Source: DAOTXK01 sp034435395 (lineage in GTDB: Bacteria; Chloroflexota; Anaerolineae; Aggregatilineales; Ch27). Taken from it: a stretch of DNA of 13,308 nt. This document shows, piece by piece, positions 1-7,938 of the stretch. The notes under the pieces are model-generated. The model was not told where the DNA came from and searched no databases. It worked only from the letters and a program-made list of their open reading frames with translations. The translations under genes and the position numbers were made by a program. The stretch is taken from NCBI GenBank assembly GCA_034435395.1, contig DAOTXK010000220.1:1-13308 (forward strand). The letters are read 5' to 3'. Numbering within the stretch: the stretch's first letter is position 1; every line of letters starts with the position of its first letter.

Positions 1-1
1 C

Positions 2-976
2 TATTACCTCTTCGCCCTGTTTGGCGACTTCATCGCGCCGTATGCCCTGACCACGCGCTTCACCCAGAACGTCTATCTGCCGCCCCAGCCCATCCATTTT
101 TTTGACGACGGGCAGTTCCGCCCCTTTGTGTACGCCATCGAGTCCGGGTTCGACGAGAACCTGAGGCGGGTGCACCGGACCACCGACGAGAAGATTTACC
201 TGGAATTTTTCGCCCACGGCGATCCATACAAGTTTCTGGGACTGATCGAGACCGACCTCCACCTGTTCCAGGCACCTGGCGGGATCGTCAGCCTGTTGGG
301 CACGGATCGGCAGGGGCGCGACATGTTCTCGCGCATCATCCTGGGCAGCCAGATCTCGTTGACGGTCGGGCTGGTCGGCGTGATCCTCAGCCTGGCGTTC
401 GGGACGGTGCTGGGTATCGCCTCCGGGTACTATGGCGGGCTGGTGGATGAAGTCATTCAGCGGCTGATCGAGCTGGTGCGCGCCTTTCCGTCGATTCCCC
501 TGTGGATGGCGCTGTCGGCGGCGCTGCCGCCCGGCTGGTCGCAATTGCAGACCTATTTTGCGGTGACCGTGATTCTGTCGCTGATCGGCTGGACCTGGCT
601 GGCGCGGCAGTTGAGGGGGCAGGTGCTGGCGCTGCGGGAGAGCGATTATGTGTTGGCGGCCAAACTCGCCGGGGCCAGCGACGCGCGCATCATCTTCCGG
701 CATCTCATCCCGGCCACCATCGGCCAGATCATCGTGGTGGCGACGCTGTCGCTGCCGGCCATGATCATCGGGGAAACGGCGCTGAGTTTCCTGGGGTTGG
801 GGCTGCGTCCGCCGATCACCAGTTGGGGGGTGCTGCTCCAGGAGTCGCAGAATCTGCAATCGCTGGCGCTGTATCCCTGGGTGCTGTACCCGGCCATCGT
901 CATCGTCATCGTCATCCTGGCCTTCAGCTTCCTGGGCGATGGCCTGCGGGACGCGGCGGATCCATACACGATTTAG
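2..976 (+). CDS. Opp/Dpp-type ABC transporter permease (C-like), 5' end cut off by the window
   Basis: This is an inner-membrane permease of the oligopeptide/dipeptide/nickel ABC family and forms one half of the translocation pore. The reading frame is open from base 2, so the gene starts upstream; the GTG at 128 is internal. The visible part begins at the end of TM1 (FGDFIAPY). A polar external loop of about 80 residues follows, then the family hallmark LGTDRQGRDMFSR, then about five hydrophobic segments. The EAA cytoplasmic loop that docks the ATPase reads DYVLAAKLAGASDARIIFRH. The C-terminus (FLGDGLRDAADP) is typical of DppC/OppC. The loop after TM1 is roughly twice as long as I would expect for enterobacterial DppC. 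The ATPase gene starts 8 bases after the stop. Family assignment is firm. An oligogalacturonide rather than peptide substrate is inferred only from the downstream genes. Confidence 0.93.
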   Translation, partial: YYLFALFGDFIAPYALTTRFTQNVYLPPQPIHFFDDGQFRPFVYAIESGFDENLRRVHRTTDEKIYLEFFAHGDPYKFLGLIETDLHLFQAPGGIVSLLGTDRQGRDMFSRIILGSQISLTVGLVGVILSLAFGTVLGIASGYYGGLVDEVIQRLIELVRAFPSIPLWMALSAALPPGWSQLQTYFAVTVILSLIGWTWLARQLRGQVLALRESDYVLAAKLAGASDARIIFRHLIPATIGQIIVVATLSLPAMIIGETALSFLGLGLRPPITSWGVLLQESQNLQSLALYPWVLYPAIVIVIVILAFSFLGDGLRDAADPYTI

Positions 977-984
977 GGGCCACC

Positions 985-1989
985 ATGGAACCTGAGAATG
1001 TCCTGGAAGTTAACGATCTTCACGTGCACTTCCACACCCTGGATGGGGTTGTCCGGGCGGTCGATGGGGTGAGTTTTAACATCCAGCAGGGCGAGACGCT
1101 GGGGCTGGTGGGGGAATCGGGCTGCGGCAAAAGCGTGACCGCCTTCAGCATCATGCGCCTGCTGCCCAAGCGGGTCGCCAGGATCCATCGCGGCGCGATC
1201 TGGTTTCGGCGGCGTACCGGCGAGGCGCTTGACCTGACCCAGGTGAACCCGGAAGGCGAGCTGATCCGGGCCATCCGGGGCAATGAGATCGCCATGATCT
1301 TTCAGGAGCCGATGACCTCGCTGTCGCCGATGCACACCATCGGCGACCAGGTGGCCGAGGCGATCATGCTGCACCAGGGCCTGGACCGGGCGCGGGCAGA
1401 AGCGCGGGCCATTGAGATGCTGTCCGCTGTCAGCATCGGCAATGCCCGCCAGTTCATCCGCTCCTATCCGCATCAGTATTCGGGCGGCATGCGCCAGCGG
1501 GCGATGATCGCCATGGCGCTGTCCTGCAACCCGTCGCTCCTGATCGCGGACGAGCCGACGACGGCGCTCGACGTGACCATTCAGGCGCAGATTCTGGACC
1601 TGATGCGCCGCCTACAGGACGAGTTTGAATCGGCCATCCTGATGATCACCCACAACCTGGGCGTGATCAACCAGACGGCCGACCGGGTCGCGGTGATGTA
1701 CATGGGGAAGATCGTGGAAATCGCCGACCGGAAGACGCTGTTTAAGCGCCCGGCCCATCCTTACACGGTGGGGTTGATGCAGTCCGTCCCGGCGATTGGG
1801 CGGGCCGATCAACGACGGCTGCATCCCATTCCGGGCATGATCCCCGATCCGTTCAGCGTGCCCCAGGGGTGCGCGTTTTTCCCCCGTTGCCCGGCGGCCA
1901 GGGCGGACGCCTGCACGGACCCGGCGGGCGTGCCGCTGGTCGAGGTTGAGCCGGGACACCTGGCGCGCTGCCTGCTGTATACGGACTGA
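985..1989 (+). CDS. Opp/Dpp-type ABC transporter ATPase (D-like)
   Basis: This 334-residue ATPase powers the Opp-type importer. I chose the ATG at 985 (MEPENVLEV) because AGGGG at 975-979 sits 5 bases upstream and overlaps the permease stop. The same frame stays open far upstream inside the permease, but that stretch does not look like protein. Visible motifs are Walker A GESGCGKS (43-50), Q-loop Gln107, signature SGGMRQR (166-172), Walker B ending Asp189-Glu190, and H-loop His223. The C-terminal oligopeptide-transporter extension carries four cysteines (296, 302, 310, 329). This arrangement has been reported to hold an iron-sulfur cluster in mycobacterial OppD. The F-like ATPase follows after 6 bases, so D and F probably form a heterodimer. 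The function as an importer ATPase is secure; the substrate is inferred from neighbours. Confidence 0.95.
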   Translation: MEPENVLEVNDLHVHFHTLDGVVRAVDGVSFNIQQGETLGLVGESGCGKSVTAFSIMRLLPKRVARIHRGAIWFRRRTGEALDLTQVNPEGELIRAIRGNEIAMIFQEPMTSLSPMHTIGDQVAEAIMLHQGLDRARAEARAIEMLSAVSIGNARQFIRSYPHQYSGGMRQRAMIAMALSCNPSLLIADEPTTALDVTIQAQILDLMRRLQDEFESAILMITHNLGVINQTADRVAVMYMGKIVEIADRKTLFKRPAHPYTVGLMQSVPAIGRADQRRLHPIPGMIPDPFSVPQGCAFFPRCPAARADACTDPAGVPLVEVEPGHLARCLLYTD

Positions 1990-1995
1990 AGCCTT

Positions 1996-3081
1996 ATGTC
2001 AACCGACTCCCAAATTCTGCTGGACATCCGCGATCTGAAGATGTACTTTCCCATCAGGCGGGGGGTGTTCCGCCGGGTGGTGGGCCACGTTCGCGCCGTC
2101 GATGGGGTGAGCCTGACCATCCGACGGGGCGAGACGCTCGGCCTGGTGGGGGAGAGCGGGTGCGGAAAGACCACGCTGGGGCGCTGCGTAGTGCGCGCCT
2201 ATAAACCGACGGCGGGTCAGATCATCTACCACGCGGGTGAGGACCTGGCCGAAGACCTGCGGACACCGCCGCCCCTGCGGGAGGACCCGGGCGACGGCCC
2301 GGCCAGCCCGGACCACACGGTTGACCTGGCCCAGCTGAGCCACCGCGATCTCATGGCCTACCGGCATGAGATTCAGATGATCTTCCAGGACCCCTATTCG
2401 TCGCTCAATCCCCGCATGACGGTGCTGGATATTGTGGGCGAGCCACTGGTGATCCACAAGCGGGCGCGCGGCGACCAGCTCAAGGCCGAGGTCGGCGATT
2501 TGCTGCGCAAGGTGGGGCTGCGCCCGGAATACATGAATCGGTACCCCAATGCCTTCAGCGGCGGCCAGCGGCAGCGCATTGGCATCGCCCGCGCGCTGGC
2601 GCTGCGGCCCAAACTGGTGGTCTGTGACGAGCCGGTCTCGGCGCTGGATGTCTCCATCCAGGCCCAGGTGGTTAATCTGTTGCAGGACTTGCAGGTTGAT
2701 CTGGGCCTGACCTACTTATTCATCGCCCACGACCTGTCGGTGGTGGAGCACATCAGCGACCGGGTGGCGGTCATGTATCTGGGCCGGGTGGTCGAGCTGG
2801 CCGATTCCCAAAAACTATATATGAACCCGCTCCACCCCTATACCGAAGCGCTGCTTTCCGCCGTGCCCTCCACCAATCCTGATATCACCGGCTCCCGGAT
2901 CATCCTCACCGGCGATGTGCCCGATCCCGCCGCGCCGCCGCCCGGCTGCCATTTCCACCCGCGCTGCCCTTACGCCCAGAGCATCTGCCAGCAGCAGGTC
3001 CCGGCGTGGCGCGAGTTCGAGGACGGGCACGGCGTGGCCTGCCACTTTGCGGACGAACTGTCACTCGTCGGAGTGGGCTGA
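1996..3081 (+). CDS. Opp/Dpp-type ABC transporter ATPase (F-like)
   Basis: This 361-residue protein is the second ATPase of the importer, expected to pair with the D-like subunit at the cytoplasmic face. It shows Walker A GESGCGKT (52-59), Q-loop Gln131 in QMIFQDPYSSLNPRM (which marks the F-like class), signature SGGQRQR (188-194), Walker B Asp211-Glu212, and H-loop His245. The C-terminal extension has four cysteines (318, 324, 331, 349), as in the D-like partner. Between the first strands and the Q-loop lies an extra, mostly acidic and proline-rich insert at about residues 80-112. I do not expect this insert in typical OppF/DppF. Only 6 bases separate it from the upstream stop, and the next gene starts 1 base after its stop, so translation is likely coupled. 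Confidence 0.95.
   Translation: MSTDSQILLDIRDLKMYFPIRRGVFRRVVGHVRAVDGVSLTIRRGETLGLVGESGCGKTTLGRCVVRAYKPTAGQIIYHAGEDLAEDLRTPPPLREDPGDGPASPDHTVDLAQLSHRDLMAYRHEIQMIFQDPYSSLNPRMTVLDIVGEPLVIHKRARGDQLKAEVGDLLRKVGLRPEYMNRYPNAFSGGQRQRIGIARALALRPKLVVCDEPVSALDVSIQAQVVNLLQDLQVDLGLTYLFIAHDLSVVEHISDRVAVMYLGRVVELADSQKLYMNPLHPYTEALLSAVPSTNPDITGSRIILTGDVPDPAAPPPGCHFHPRCPYAQSICQQQVPAWREFEDGHGVACHFADELSLVGVG
3070..3073 (+). promoter_or_regulatory. Ribosome binding site deciding the start of the heparinase-like gene
   Basis: GGAG lies inside the last codons of the upstream ATPase, 9 bases before a GTG at 3083. The frame is open further upstream to 2915, but that part overlaps the ATPase gene in another frame and does not resemble the family. 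This site therefore supports the GTG start. Confidence 0.6.
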
Positions 3082-3082
3082 G

Positions 3083-4945
3083 GTGAACCGACCGGCCAAA
3101 ACACAACTGAAGTCCTGGCTGGCCGCGCCCGCCCCGGTGAGCGATCTGCGGGCGCAGATCCGGCAGTCGCCCACCGCTCCCGCTTTGCTGGCGGCCATCC
3201 GGCGAGAGATCCCGGACGTGGCCCCGGTGCCGCAGCTGACCTATACCCTGTACCGGGAGTTTGAGCATACCGGGTCGCGACCTGGCTATGAGACTCCCTA
3301 CTTTCTGAAGCGGGCGCAGCTCACGCGGGCGGTGCTGGAATTTATCCTGGGCGACGAGGGGAGGCGCGACCCCATCCATGACCTGCTGTGGAGCATCTGC
3401 GAGGAAACCAGTTGGGTGATGCCGGCCCATGAAGAGCAGGGGCCGGCGTACTGGGAGATCGCGCCGCCCTGGGTGCGGACCGAGCCGTTGGGCGCGCACA
3501 CGGCGCTGACCCGCGAGCCGGATGCCATCGACCTGTTCGCGGCGGAGACGGGCGCAGCCCTGGCGGAAACGCTCTACCTGATCGGCGACGATCTGGCCCC
3601 GGAGGTCCGGCAGCGCGTCCGGCAGGAGGTGGCGCGGCATATTTTCCGGCCCTACCTGGCGCACGGGCGCGATCACTGGTGGTTCAAGGGCGCGCTGAAC
3701 TGGAACGGGGTCTGCAACGGGTCGGTGGGGCTGGCCTTCCTGCGGCTGGAAACCGATCGGGAGACCCTGGCGGAAGCCCTCGCCCTGGCCCTGGAGGGCC
3801 TGGAAGCCTACCTGGCCACCGGGTTTGAGGCGGATGGCGGCTCCATCGAAGGGGTGGGCTACTGGAATTACGGCCTGCTGTATACCGTGATCGTGGCCGA
3901 GTTGCTGCGGGAGATCACCGGCGGCGCGTTCGATCTGCTGGCGGAGCCGCGCCTGCGGGCTATCGCCGCCTATCCGCCGGGGATGGTCCTGGTCCCGCCG
4001 CATCGCTTCATCAACTTCGGCGATGCCAAGGAGGTCCAGATGATCGCGCCGGGGCCGGCCCAGCGCCTGGCCGAACGGACGGGGGTCGACCAGCTGCGGG
4101 CTTTGCAAGCGCCGCTCACCGACGCTTACCCCTTTGGCCTGAATCCCATCGCCAAACTGCCGGTCATCATGCGGCATGCCGTCTGGTGGGATCACACCCA
4201 ACCGCGCCCGGCGCTGGAACTCCGCGACTTTTACCTGCCAGATACCGGCGTGATCAAATTCGTGGGGAGGACAGCGGGCGGCAAACCCGTCATCCTGGCG
4301 GCCAAGGCCGGGCACAACGACGGCCACCACAGCCACACCGACGTGGCGACCTTCATCCTCAACATCGGCGGCGAGAGCCTGATCCCGGACCCTGGGCGCG
4401 GCCTGTACAGTAAGGACTACTTCCGCCAGAAGCGTTATGACAACGTCTTCAACAATTCCTACGCCCACAATGTGCCGCGTTTCGGCGGCCAGTTGCAAGC
4501 GCCGGGGCCGGAGTTCGGCGGTCGTCGGCAGTTTCACGGGACCATCGTGGAGACCGGGCAGCGAGACGGCGTTAAGTACGCGGTCATCGAGTTCCACCAA
4601 GCCTACGACCTCCCGGCGCTGACGCTGGCCCGCCGGACGCTGGAACTCGGCCCGGACGGAGCGGTGAGCCTGCGGGACGAGTTCCGCTTTGACGGCGCGC
4701 CGCTGGCCGTTGAGGAGGCATTTGTCACCTGGCAGCCGGTGGAGACGGATGGCGGGCAGGCGCGCATCAGGGGCGAGCATACCACCCTGGCGTTGACCAT
4801 CCTGGAGCCGGCGGGCGCGCGTTTCGCCGCCGAGTCGCTGGAAGCCGCCTGCCGCGAGAACGCCATCGACGGCGTCCTGACCCGCCTGGCGGTGGCCCTG
4901 CCAGCCGGGGCGACCCGCTTCCACCTGCGCCTGGCCCCGGTATAG
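3083..4945 (+). CDS. Heparinase II/III-like polysaccharide lyase, probably cytoplasmic
   Basis: This 620-residue protein starts at a GTG 1 base after the ATPase stop. The N-terminal half (about 1-350) looks like the alpha-helical toroid of the heparinase II/III superfamily. It contains HWWFKGALNWNGVCNG (from His198, with Asn206) and EGVGYWNYG (Tyr260, Tyr263). The C-terminal half (about 370-615) is the beta-sandwich with the signature GHNDGHHSHTD (His411-Asp420) and NSYAHN (His462). By family analogy the Tyr260/Tyr263 and His411-418 clusters supply catalytic and metal-binding residues, but I cannot assign each one. No signal peptide is visible, which fits degradation after import. The position between an Opp-type importer and ogl-kduI-kduD suggests beta-elimination of an oligouronide, giving unsaturated uronate for the Kdu steps. 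The substrate (galacturonide, alginate, rhamnogalacturonan or another) is not proven by sequence. Confidence 0.85.
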   Translation: MNRPAKTQLKSWLAAPAPVSDLRAQIRQSPTAPALLAAIRREIPDVAPVPQLTYTLYREFEHTGSRPGYETPYFLKRAQLTRAVLEFILGDEGRRDPIHDLLWSICEETSWVMPAHEEQGPAYWEIAPPWVRTEPLGAHTALTREPDAIDLFAAETGAALAETLYLIGDDLAPEVRQRVRQEVARHIFRPYLAHGRDHWWFKGALNWNGVCNGSVGLAFLRLETDRETLAEALALALEGLEAYLATGFEADGGSIEGVGYWNYGLLYTVIVAELLREITGGAFDLLAEPRLRAIAAYPPGMVLVPPHRFINFGDAKEVQMIAPGPAQRLAERTGVDQLRALQAPLTDAYPFGLNPIAKLPVIMRHAVWWDHTQPRPALELRDFYLPDTGVIKFVGRTAGGKPVILAAKAGHNDGHHSHTDVATFILNIGGESLIPDPGRGLYSKDYFRQKRYDNVFNNSYAHNVPRFGGQLQAPGPEFGGRRQFHGTIVETGQRDGVKYAVIEFHQAYDLPALTLARRTLELGPDGAVSLRDEFRFDGAPLAVEEAFVTWQPVETDGGQARIRGEHTTLALTILEPAGARFAAESLEAACRENAIDGVLTRLAVALPAGATRFHLRLAPV

Positions 4946-5018
4946 GCGGCGGCAGGCGGGACATCGGCGGCTTTCTTTAACCACCATCGCACCAGGCACC
5001 GCAAAGGTTGAGACGGAC

Positions 5019-6203
5019 ATGATCGGACAGCAGTGGCCTTCAGAGATTCGCACGTTCACCGATGAAAAAACCGGGCGGACCATCCACCAGCTGACCCGCA
5101 CCGGCAACAACGTACACCTGTACTTCACCGAAAACTCGTTCGTCAAAGGGCGGAACGAGATCATCTTCCAGTCGGACCGGGCATCGGGCGAGGATCGGGC
5201 TCCCCACGAAGACCCCCGATACAGCCTGTTCCGCCTGAACCTGGATACCGGCGTGATTGAGCAGCTCAGCGACGAGGTGCTCGCCTCCTCGCACGCGGCC
5301 ACCAAAACGCCGGACGGGGCACTGATCACCTTCATCACCGCCGACCAGCAGGTCAGGGCGCTGGATACGGAGACCGGGCAGGTTTCGACCATCTACGAGG
5401 AGGGTGATCAGTTCCGGATCGCCAGCGTGCCCTCCATCGCCGCCAATCGTAAGTATGTGGCGTTTGCCCGCAACGAGTGGACACCCTCGCCCATCCATTA
5501 TCACGGCGCGAACTATGCCGGTTTTAAGGAGCGATTCTACGCCATCAAAGACGGGCGCATCACACTGGCCTACCTGGATGGCTCCGGCTGGTTTGATGTT
5601 TTTAAGGACACCCACCAGCTCGGCCACTTCCAGTTCTCGCCGGACGACCCGACCATCGGTTCCTTCTGCCACGAGGGGCCGTGGAATCTGGTGACCCAGC
5701 GCATCTGGTTCCTGGACTTCATCGCCCGCCAGGCCAGGCCATGTTTCCGCCAGGGGGAGCAGGACGCCATCGGGCATGAGTTCTGGACGCAGGACGGGCT
5801 GATGTTCTTCGACAACCGGGGGCCGGGCCACGACGGCACGATCACCTCCGATCGCACCCAGGCTGTGCTCGCTGAGGTGGCGGTCAACGAGAACGCGATG
5901 ATCCCGTTTGTGGGGCTGGTCGATAAAAGGGGAAAGCTGGTCCGTAAGATCGACATGCCCTATTACTGCAATCATTATCACGCCAACCCGGACCATACCA
6001 TCCTGGTGGGGGATGACGTGGACGATCTGGTGCTGATAGATATCTCCGGCGGGGATGCCCGGCTGGAGACGCTGGCCACTCACAAGACCTCGTGGCATGC
6101 GCAGAGCAGTCACTGTCATCCCACCTGGAGCTGGGATGGCCGCCGCATCCTGTACGCCTCTGATTGGGGCGGGCGCGTCCAGCTTTATCTGATCGAACTG
6201 TAG
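5019..6203 (+). CDS. ogl: Oligogalacturonate lyase (PL22 family)
   Basis: Ogl cleaves short galacturonides and their unsaturated forms by beta-elimination, releasing 4-deoxy-L-threo-5-hexosulose uronate (DKI) in the cytoplasm. The protein has 394 residues, close to the roughly 388 of enterobacterial Ogl, and has no signal peptide. It is a seven-bladed propeller type, with blade-like repeats such as DGALITFITAD and DGRRILYASDW. The pattern Gln362-x2-His365-x-His367 matches the Gln/His/His manganese ligands described for Yersinia Ogl (Q350/H353/H355). His319 or His321 in CNHYHAN is the likely fourth ligand, and His253 in GHEFW fits the catalytic base. The loop between the fourth ligand and the Gln is shorter than in enterobacteria. 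The 73 bases upstream hold AAAGG at 5003-5007 as a possible RBS. No clear terminator or promoter separates it from the gene before. Confidence 0.93.
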   Translation: MIGQQWPSEIRTFTDEKTGRTIHQLTRTGNNVHLYFTENSFVKGRNEIIFQSDRASGEDRAPHEDPRYSLFRLNLDTGVIEQLSDEVLASSHAATKTPDGALITFITADQQVRALDTETGQVSTIYEEGDQFRIASVPSIAANRKYVAFARNEWTPSPIHYHGANYAGFKERFYAIKDGRITLAYLDGSGWFDVFKDTHQLGHFQFSPDDPTIGSFCHEGPWNLVTQRIWFLDFIARQARPCFRQGEQDAIGHEFWTQDGLMFFDNRGPGHDGTITSDRTQAVLAEVAVNENAMIPFVGLVDKRGKLVRKIDMPYYCNHYHANPDHTILVGDDVDDLVLIDISGGDARLETLATHKTSWHAQSSHCHPTWSWDGRRILYASDWGGRVQLYLIEL

Positions 6204-6210
6204 ACCAACC

Positions 6211-6217
6211 AGGGAGG
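6211..6217 (+). promoter_or_regulatory. Strong Shine-Dalgarno of kduI
   Basis: AGGGAGG lies 7 bases before the kduI ATG at 6225. It is the best ribosome binding site in the operon, which suggests that kduI is translated independently of ogl. Confidence 0.7.
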
Positions 6218-6224
6218 CATCATC

Positions 6225-7058
6225 ATGGACATGCGGTATCCACCGACTCCGGAGGCGTTCAAGCGGTACACCACGGACGAGATTCGGGCGGCGTTTCTGA
6301 TCGAGAAGCTCTTCGCCGACGGGCAGATCACCCTGGTGTACAGCCACATCGACCGCGTGATCGTCGGCGGGGTCGCGCCCACCAGCGGGCCGCTGGAACT
6401 GGCCGCCGACCGGCAGGACCTGGGGGCCGACTACTTCCTGGAGCGGCGTGAGATGGGCGTGATCAACGTCGGCGGCGCGGGGCGCGTCGTGGTGGACGGG
6501 ACCGCTTACCCGATGGACAAGCTGGACGGCCTGTATATCGGGATGGGGGCCAGGTCCGTGCGTTTTGAGAGCGCCGACGCATCCCAGCCCGCCCACTTCT
6601 ATTTCACCAGCACACCTGCCCACCAGACCTATCCGACCGCCCACATCCCGATCCGGGAGGCGGAGCCGATCCGCCTGGGCGACGAGACCCACTCCAACAA
6701 ACGCACCATCTACAAATACATCCATCCGGACGGCGTGCGGAGCTGTCAGCTGGTGATGGGGGTAACGCTGCTGGCTCCCAACAACATGTGGAACACCATG
6801 CCGGTCCACACCCACGCCCGCCGTATGGAGGTGTACTTCTACTTCGACATCACCGGCGACAACGTGGTCTTTCACCTCCTGGGGGAGCCGGGGGAGACCC
6901 GCCACATCGTCATGCGGGACCAGCAGGCCGTGTTTTCGCCCAGCTGGTCCATCCATTCCGGCATGGGGACGGGCAACTACTCGTTCATCTGGGCGATGGC
7001 CGGGGAAAACCAGACGTTCACCGACATGGACGCGGTGGCGATGGCCGATCTGCGCTGA
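6225..7058 (+). CDS. kduI: 5-dehydro-4-deoxy-D-glucuronate isomerase (DKI isomerase)
   Basis: KduI converts DKI (4-deoxy-L-threo-5-hexosulose uronate), made by Ogl and other lyases, into DKII (3-deoxy-D-glycero-2,5-hexodiulosonate). The 277-residue protein is one shorter than E. coli KduI (278) and is recognisable along its whole length: IVGG..P near the N-terminus, YFLERREMGVINVGGAG, WNTMPVHTHARRMEVYFYF, RHIVM, PSWSIHSGMGT, and a C-terminus ending in DLR. The zinc ligands His195, His197, Glu202 and His244 each fall one position before the known E. coli ligands (196, 198, 203, 245). It sits 21 bases after ogl and 49 bases before kduD, so the pathway order is kept in the operon. Confidence 0.98.
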   Translation: MDMRYPPTPEAFKRYTTDEIRAAFLIEKLFADGQITLVYSHIDRVIVGGVAPTSGPLELAADRQDLGADYFLERREMGVINVGGAGRVVVDGTAYPMDKLDGLYIGMGARSVRFESADASQPAHFYFTSTPAHQTYPTAHIPIREAEPIRLGDETHSNKRTIYKYIHPDGVRSCQLVMGVTLLAPNNMWNTMPVHTHARRMEVYFYFDITGDNVVFHLLGEPGETRHIVMRDQQAVFSPSWSIHSGMGTGNYSFIWAMAGENQTFTDMDAVAMADLR

Positions 7059-7107
7059 GCGGCCCACCGCCCTGACTGACACTGTTTGACCGGAGGCGAC
7101 CACAGTC

Positions 7108-7878
7108 ATGGGTGTTCTCGACAAATTCAGGCTGGACGGGAAAGTCGCGCTCGTCACCGGGGCCAGCCAGGGGTTGGGGCAGGCCATGGCCGTCGGCCTG
7201 GCGGAGGCGGGGGCGGACATCGCCGGGCTGGACCGCACGCCCGACTGCCAGGAAACCTGCCAGCAGGTGGAGGCGCTGGGACGGCGCTTCCTCACCCTGC
7301 GGAGCGACCTGCGCCAGGCGTCGGTGGCCGACCTGAACGACCTGGTGGCGCGGGTGGTCGACGAGCTGGGGCGGCTGGATATCCTGGTGAACAACGCCGG
7401 CATCATCCGCCGCGCCCCGGCCCTGGAATTCAGCGAGCAGGACTGGGACGACGTGTTGCAGATCGATCTGAAGGCGCTGTTTTTCCTGTCGCAGGCCGCC
7501 GCGCGGGTGATGGCGGGGCAGGGCGGGGGCAAGATCATCAACGTCGCCTCCATGCTGTCGTTCCAGGGTGGGATTCTGGTGCCCTCCTACACCGCCGCCA
7601 AGAGCGGGGTGGCCGGGCTGACCCGCGCCCTGGCCAACGAGTGGGCGCCGCTGGGCATCAACGTCAACGCCATCGCCCCCGGCTACATGGCGACCGCCAA
7701 CACCGCCCCCCTGCGCGCCGATCCGGAGCGGAGCGCCACCATCCTGGCCCGCATTCCGGCGGGGCGGTGGGGCGAGCCGGAGGACCTGAAGGGCCTCGTC
7801 GTGCTGCTGGCCTCGGAGGCGGCGGACTACATGCACGGGGCGATCGTGCCGGTGGACGGGGCCTGGCTGGCCCGGTAA
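7108..7878 (+). CDS. kduD: 2-dehydro-3-deoxy-D-gluconate 5-dehydrogenase (SDR family)
   Basis: KduD reduces DKII to 2-keto-3-deoxygluconate with NAD(P)H, the last step before KDG kinase and aldolase. The 256-residue protein is close to E. coli KduD (253) and is a classical short-chain dehydrogenase/reductase. It has the cofactor motif TGASQGLG (17-24), NNAG in LDILVNNAGIIRR, a catalytic triad of Ser148, Tyr161 and Lys165 (YTAAK), and the family-typical INVNAIAPGYMAT. SDR substrate specificity cannot be read from motifs alone. The kduI neighbour and the DKFRLDGKVALVTGASQGLG-type N-terminus make KduD the best call. GGAGG at 7092-7096 is the likely RBS. The gene ends 60 bases from the convergent nucleoside hydrolase-like gene, with no obvious terminator between them. 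Confidence 0.93.
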   Translation: MGVLDKFRLDGKVALVTGASQGLGQAMAVGLAEAGADIAGLDRTPDCQETCQQVEALGRRFLTLRSDLRQASVADLNDLVARVVDELGRLDILVNNAGIIRRAPALEFSEQDWDDVLQIDLKALFFLSQAAARVMAGQGGGKIINVASMLSFQGGILVPSYTAAKSGVAGLTRALANEWAPLGINVNAIAPGYMATANTAPLRADPERSATILARIPAGRWGEPEDLKGLVVLLASEAADYMHGAIVPVDGAWLAR

Positions 7879-7938
7879 GCATCCCTCGCGGGAACGTCAC
7901 CTGCCACGCCCTGGTGGGGGTCTTCCCAGCCGGCCCGC

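Noticed and set aside
502..984. Extended N-terminus of the D-like ATPase within the permease gene
   Set aside because: The translated segment is Ala/Gly/Arg-rich nonsense overlapping the permease EAA region. The ATG at 985 has an RBS and gives a normal family N-terminus.
2915..3082. Extended N-terminus of the heparinase-like protein within the F-like ATPase
   Set aside because: It overlaps the conserved C-terminal Cys region of the ATPase, and the GTG at 3083 with GGAG upstream is a better start.
2906..5392. An 828-codon open frame on the minus strand across the F-like ATPase, heparinase-like gene and ogl
   Set aside because: It crosses gene boundaries of three well-supported plus-strand genes, and its product has no domain-like pattern. 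It is a GC-rich shadow.
5040..7553. An 837-codon open frame on the minus strand across ogl, kduI and kduD
   Set aside because: Antisense to three genes with identified active-site residues; product Arg/Gly/Val-rich and featureless.
7879..7938. Bidirectional terminator between kduD and the nucleoside hydrolase
   Set aside because: I found no stem followed by a T-run on either strand. Only GC-rich fragments without clear pairing are present.
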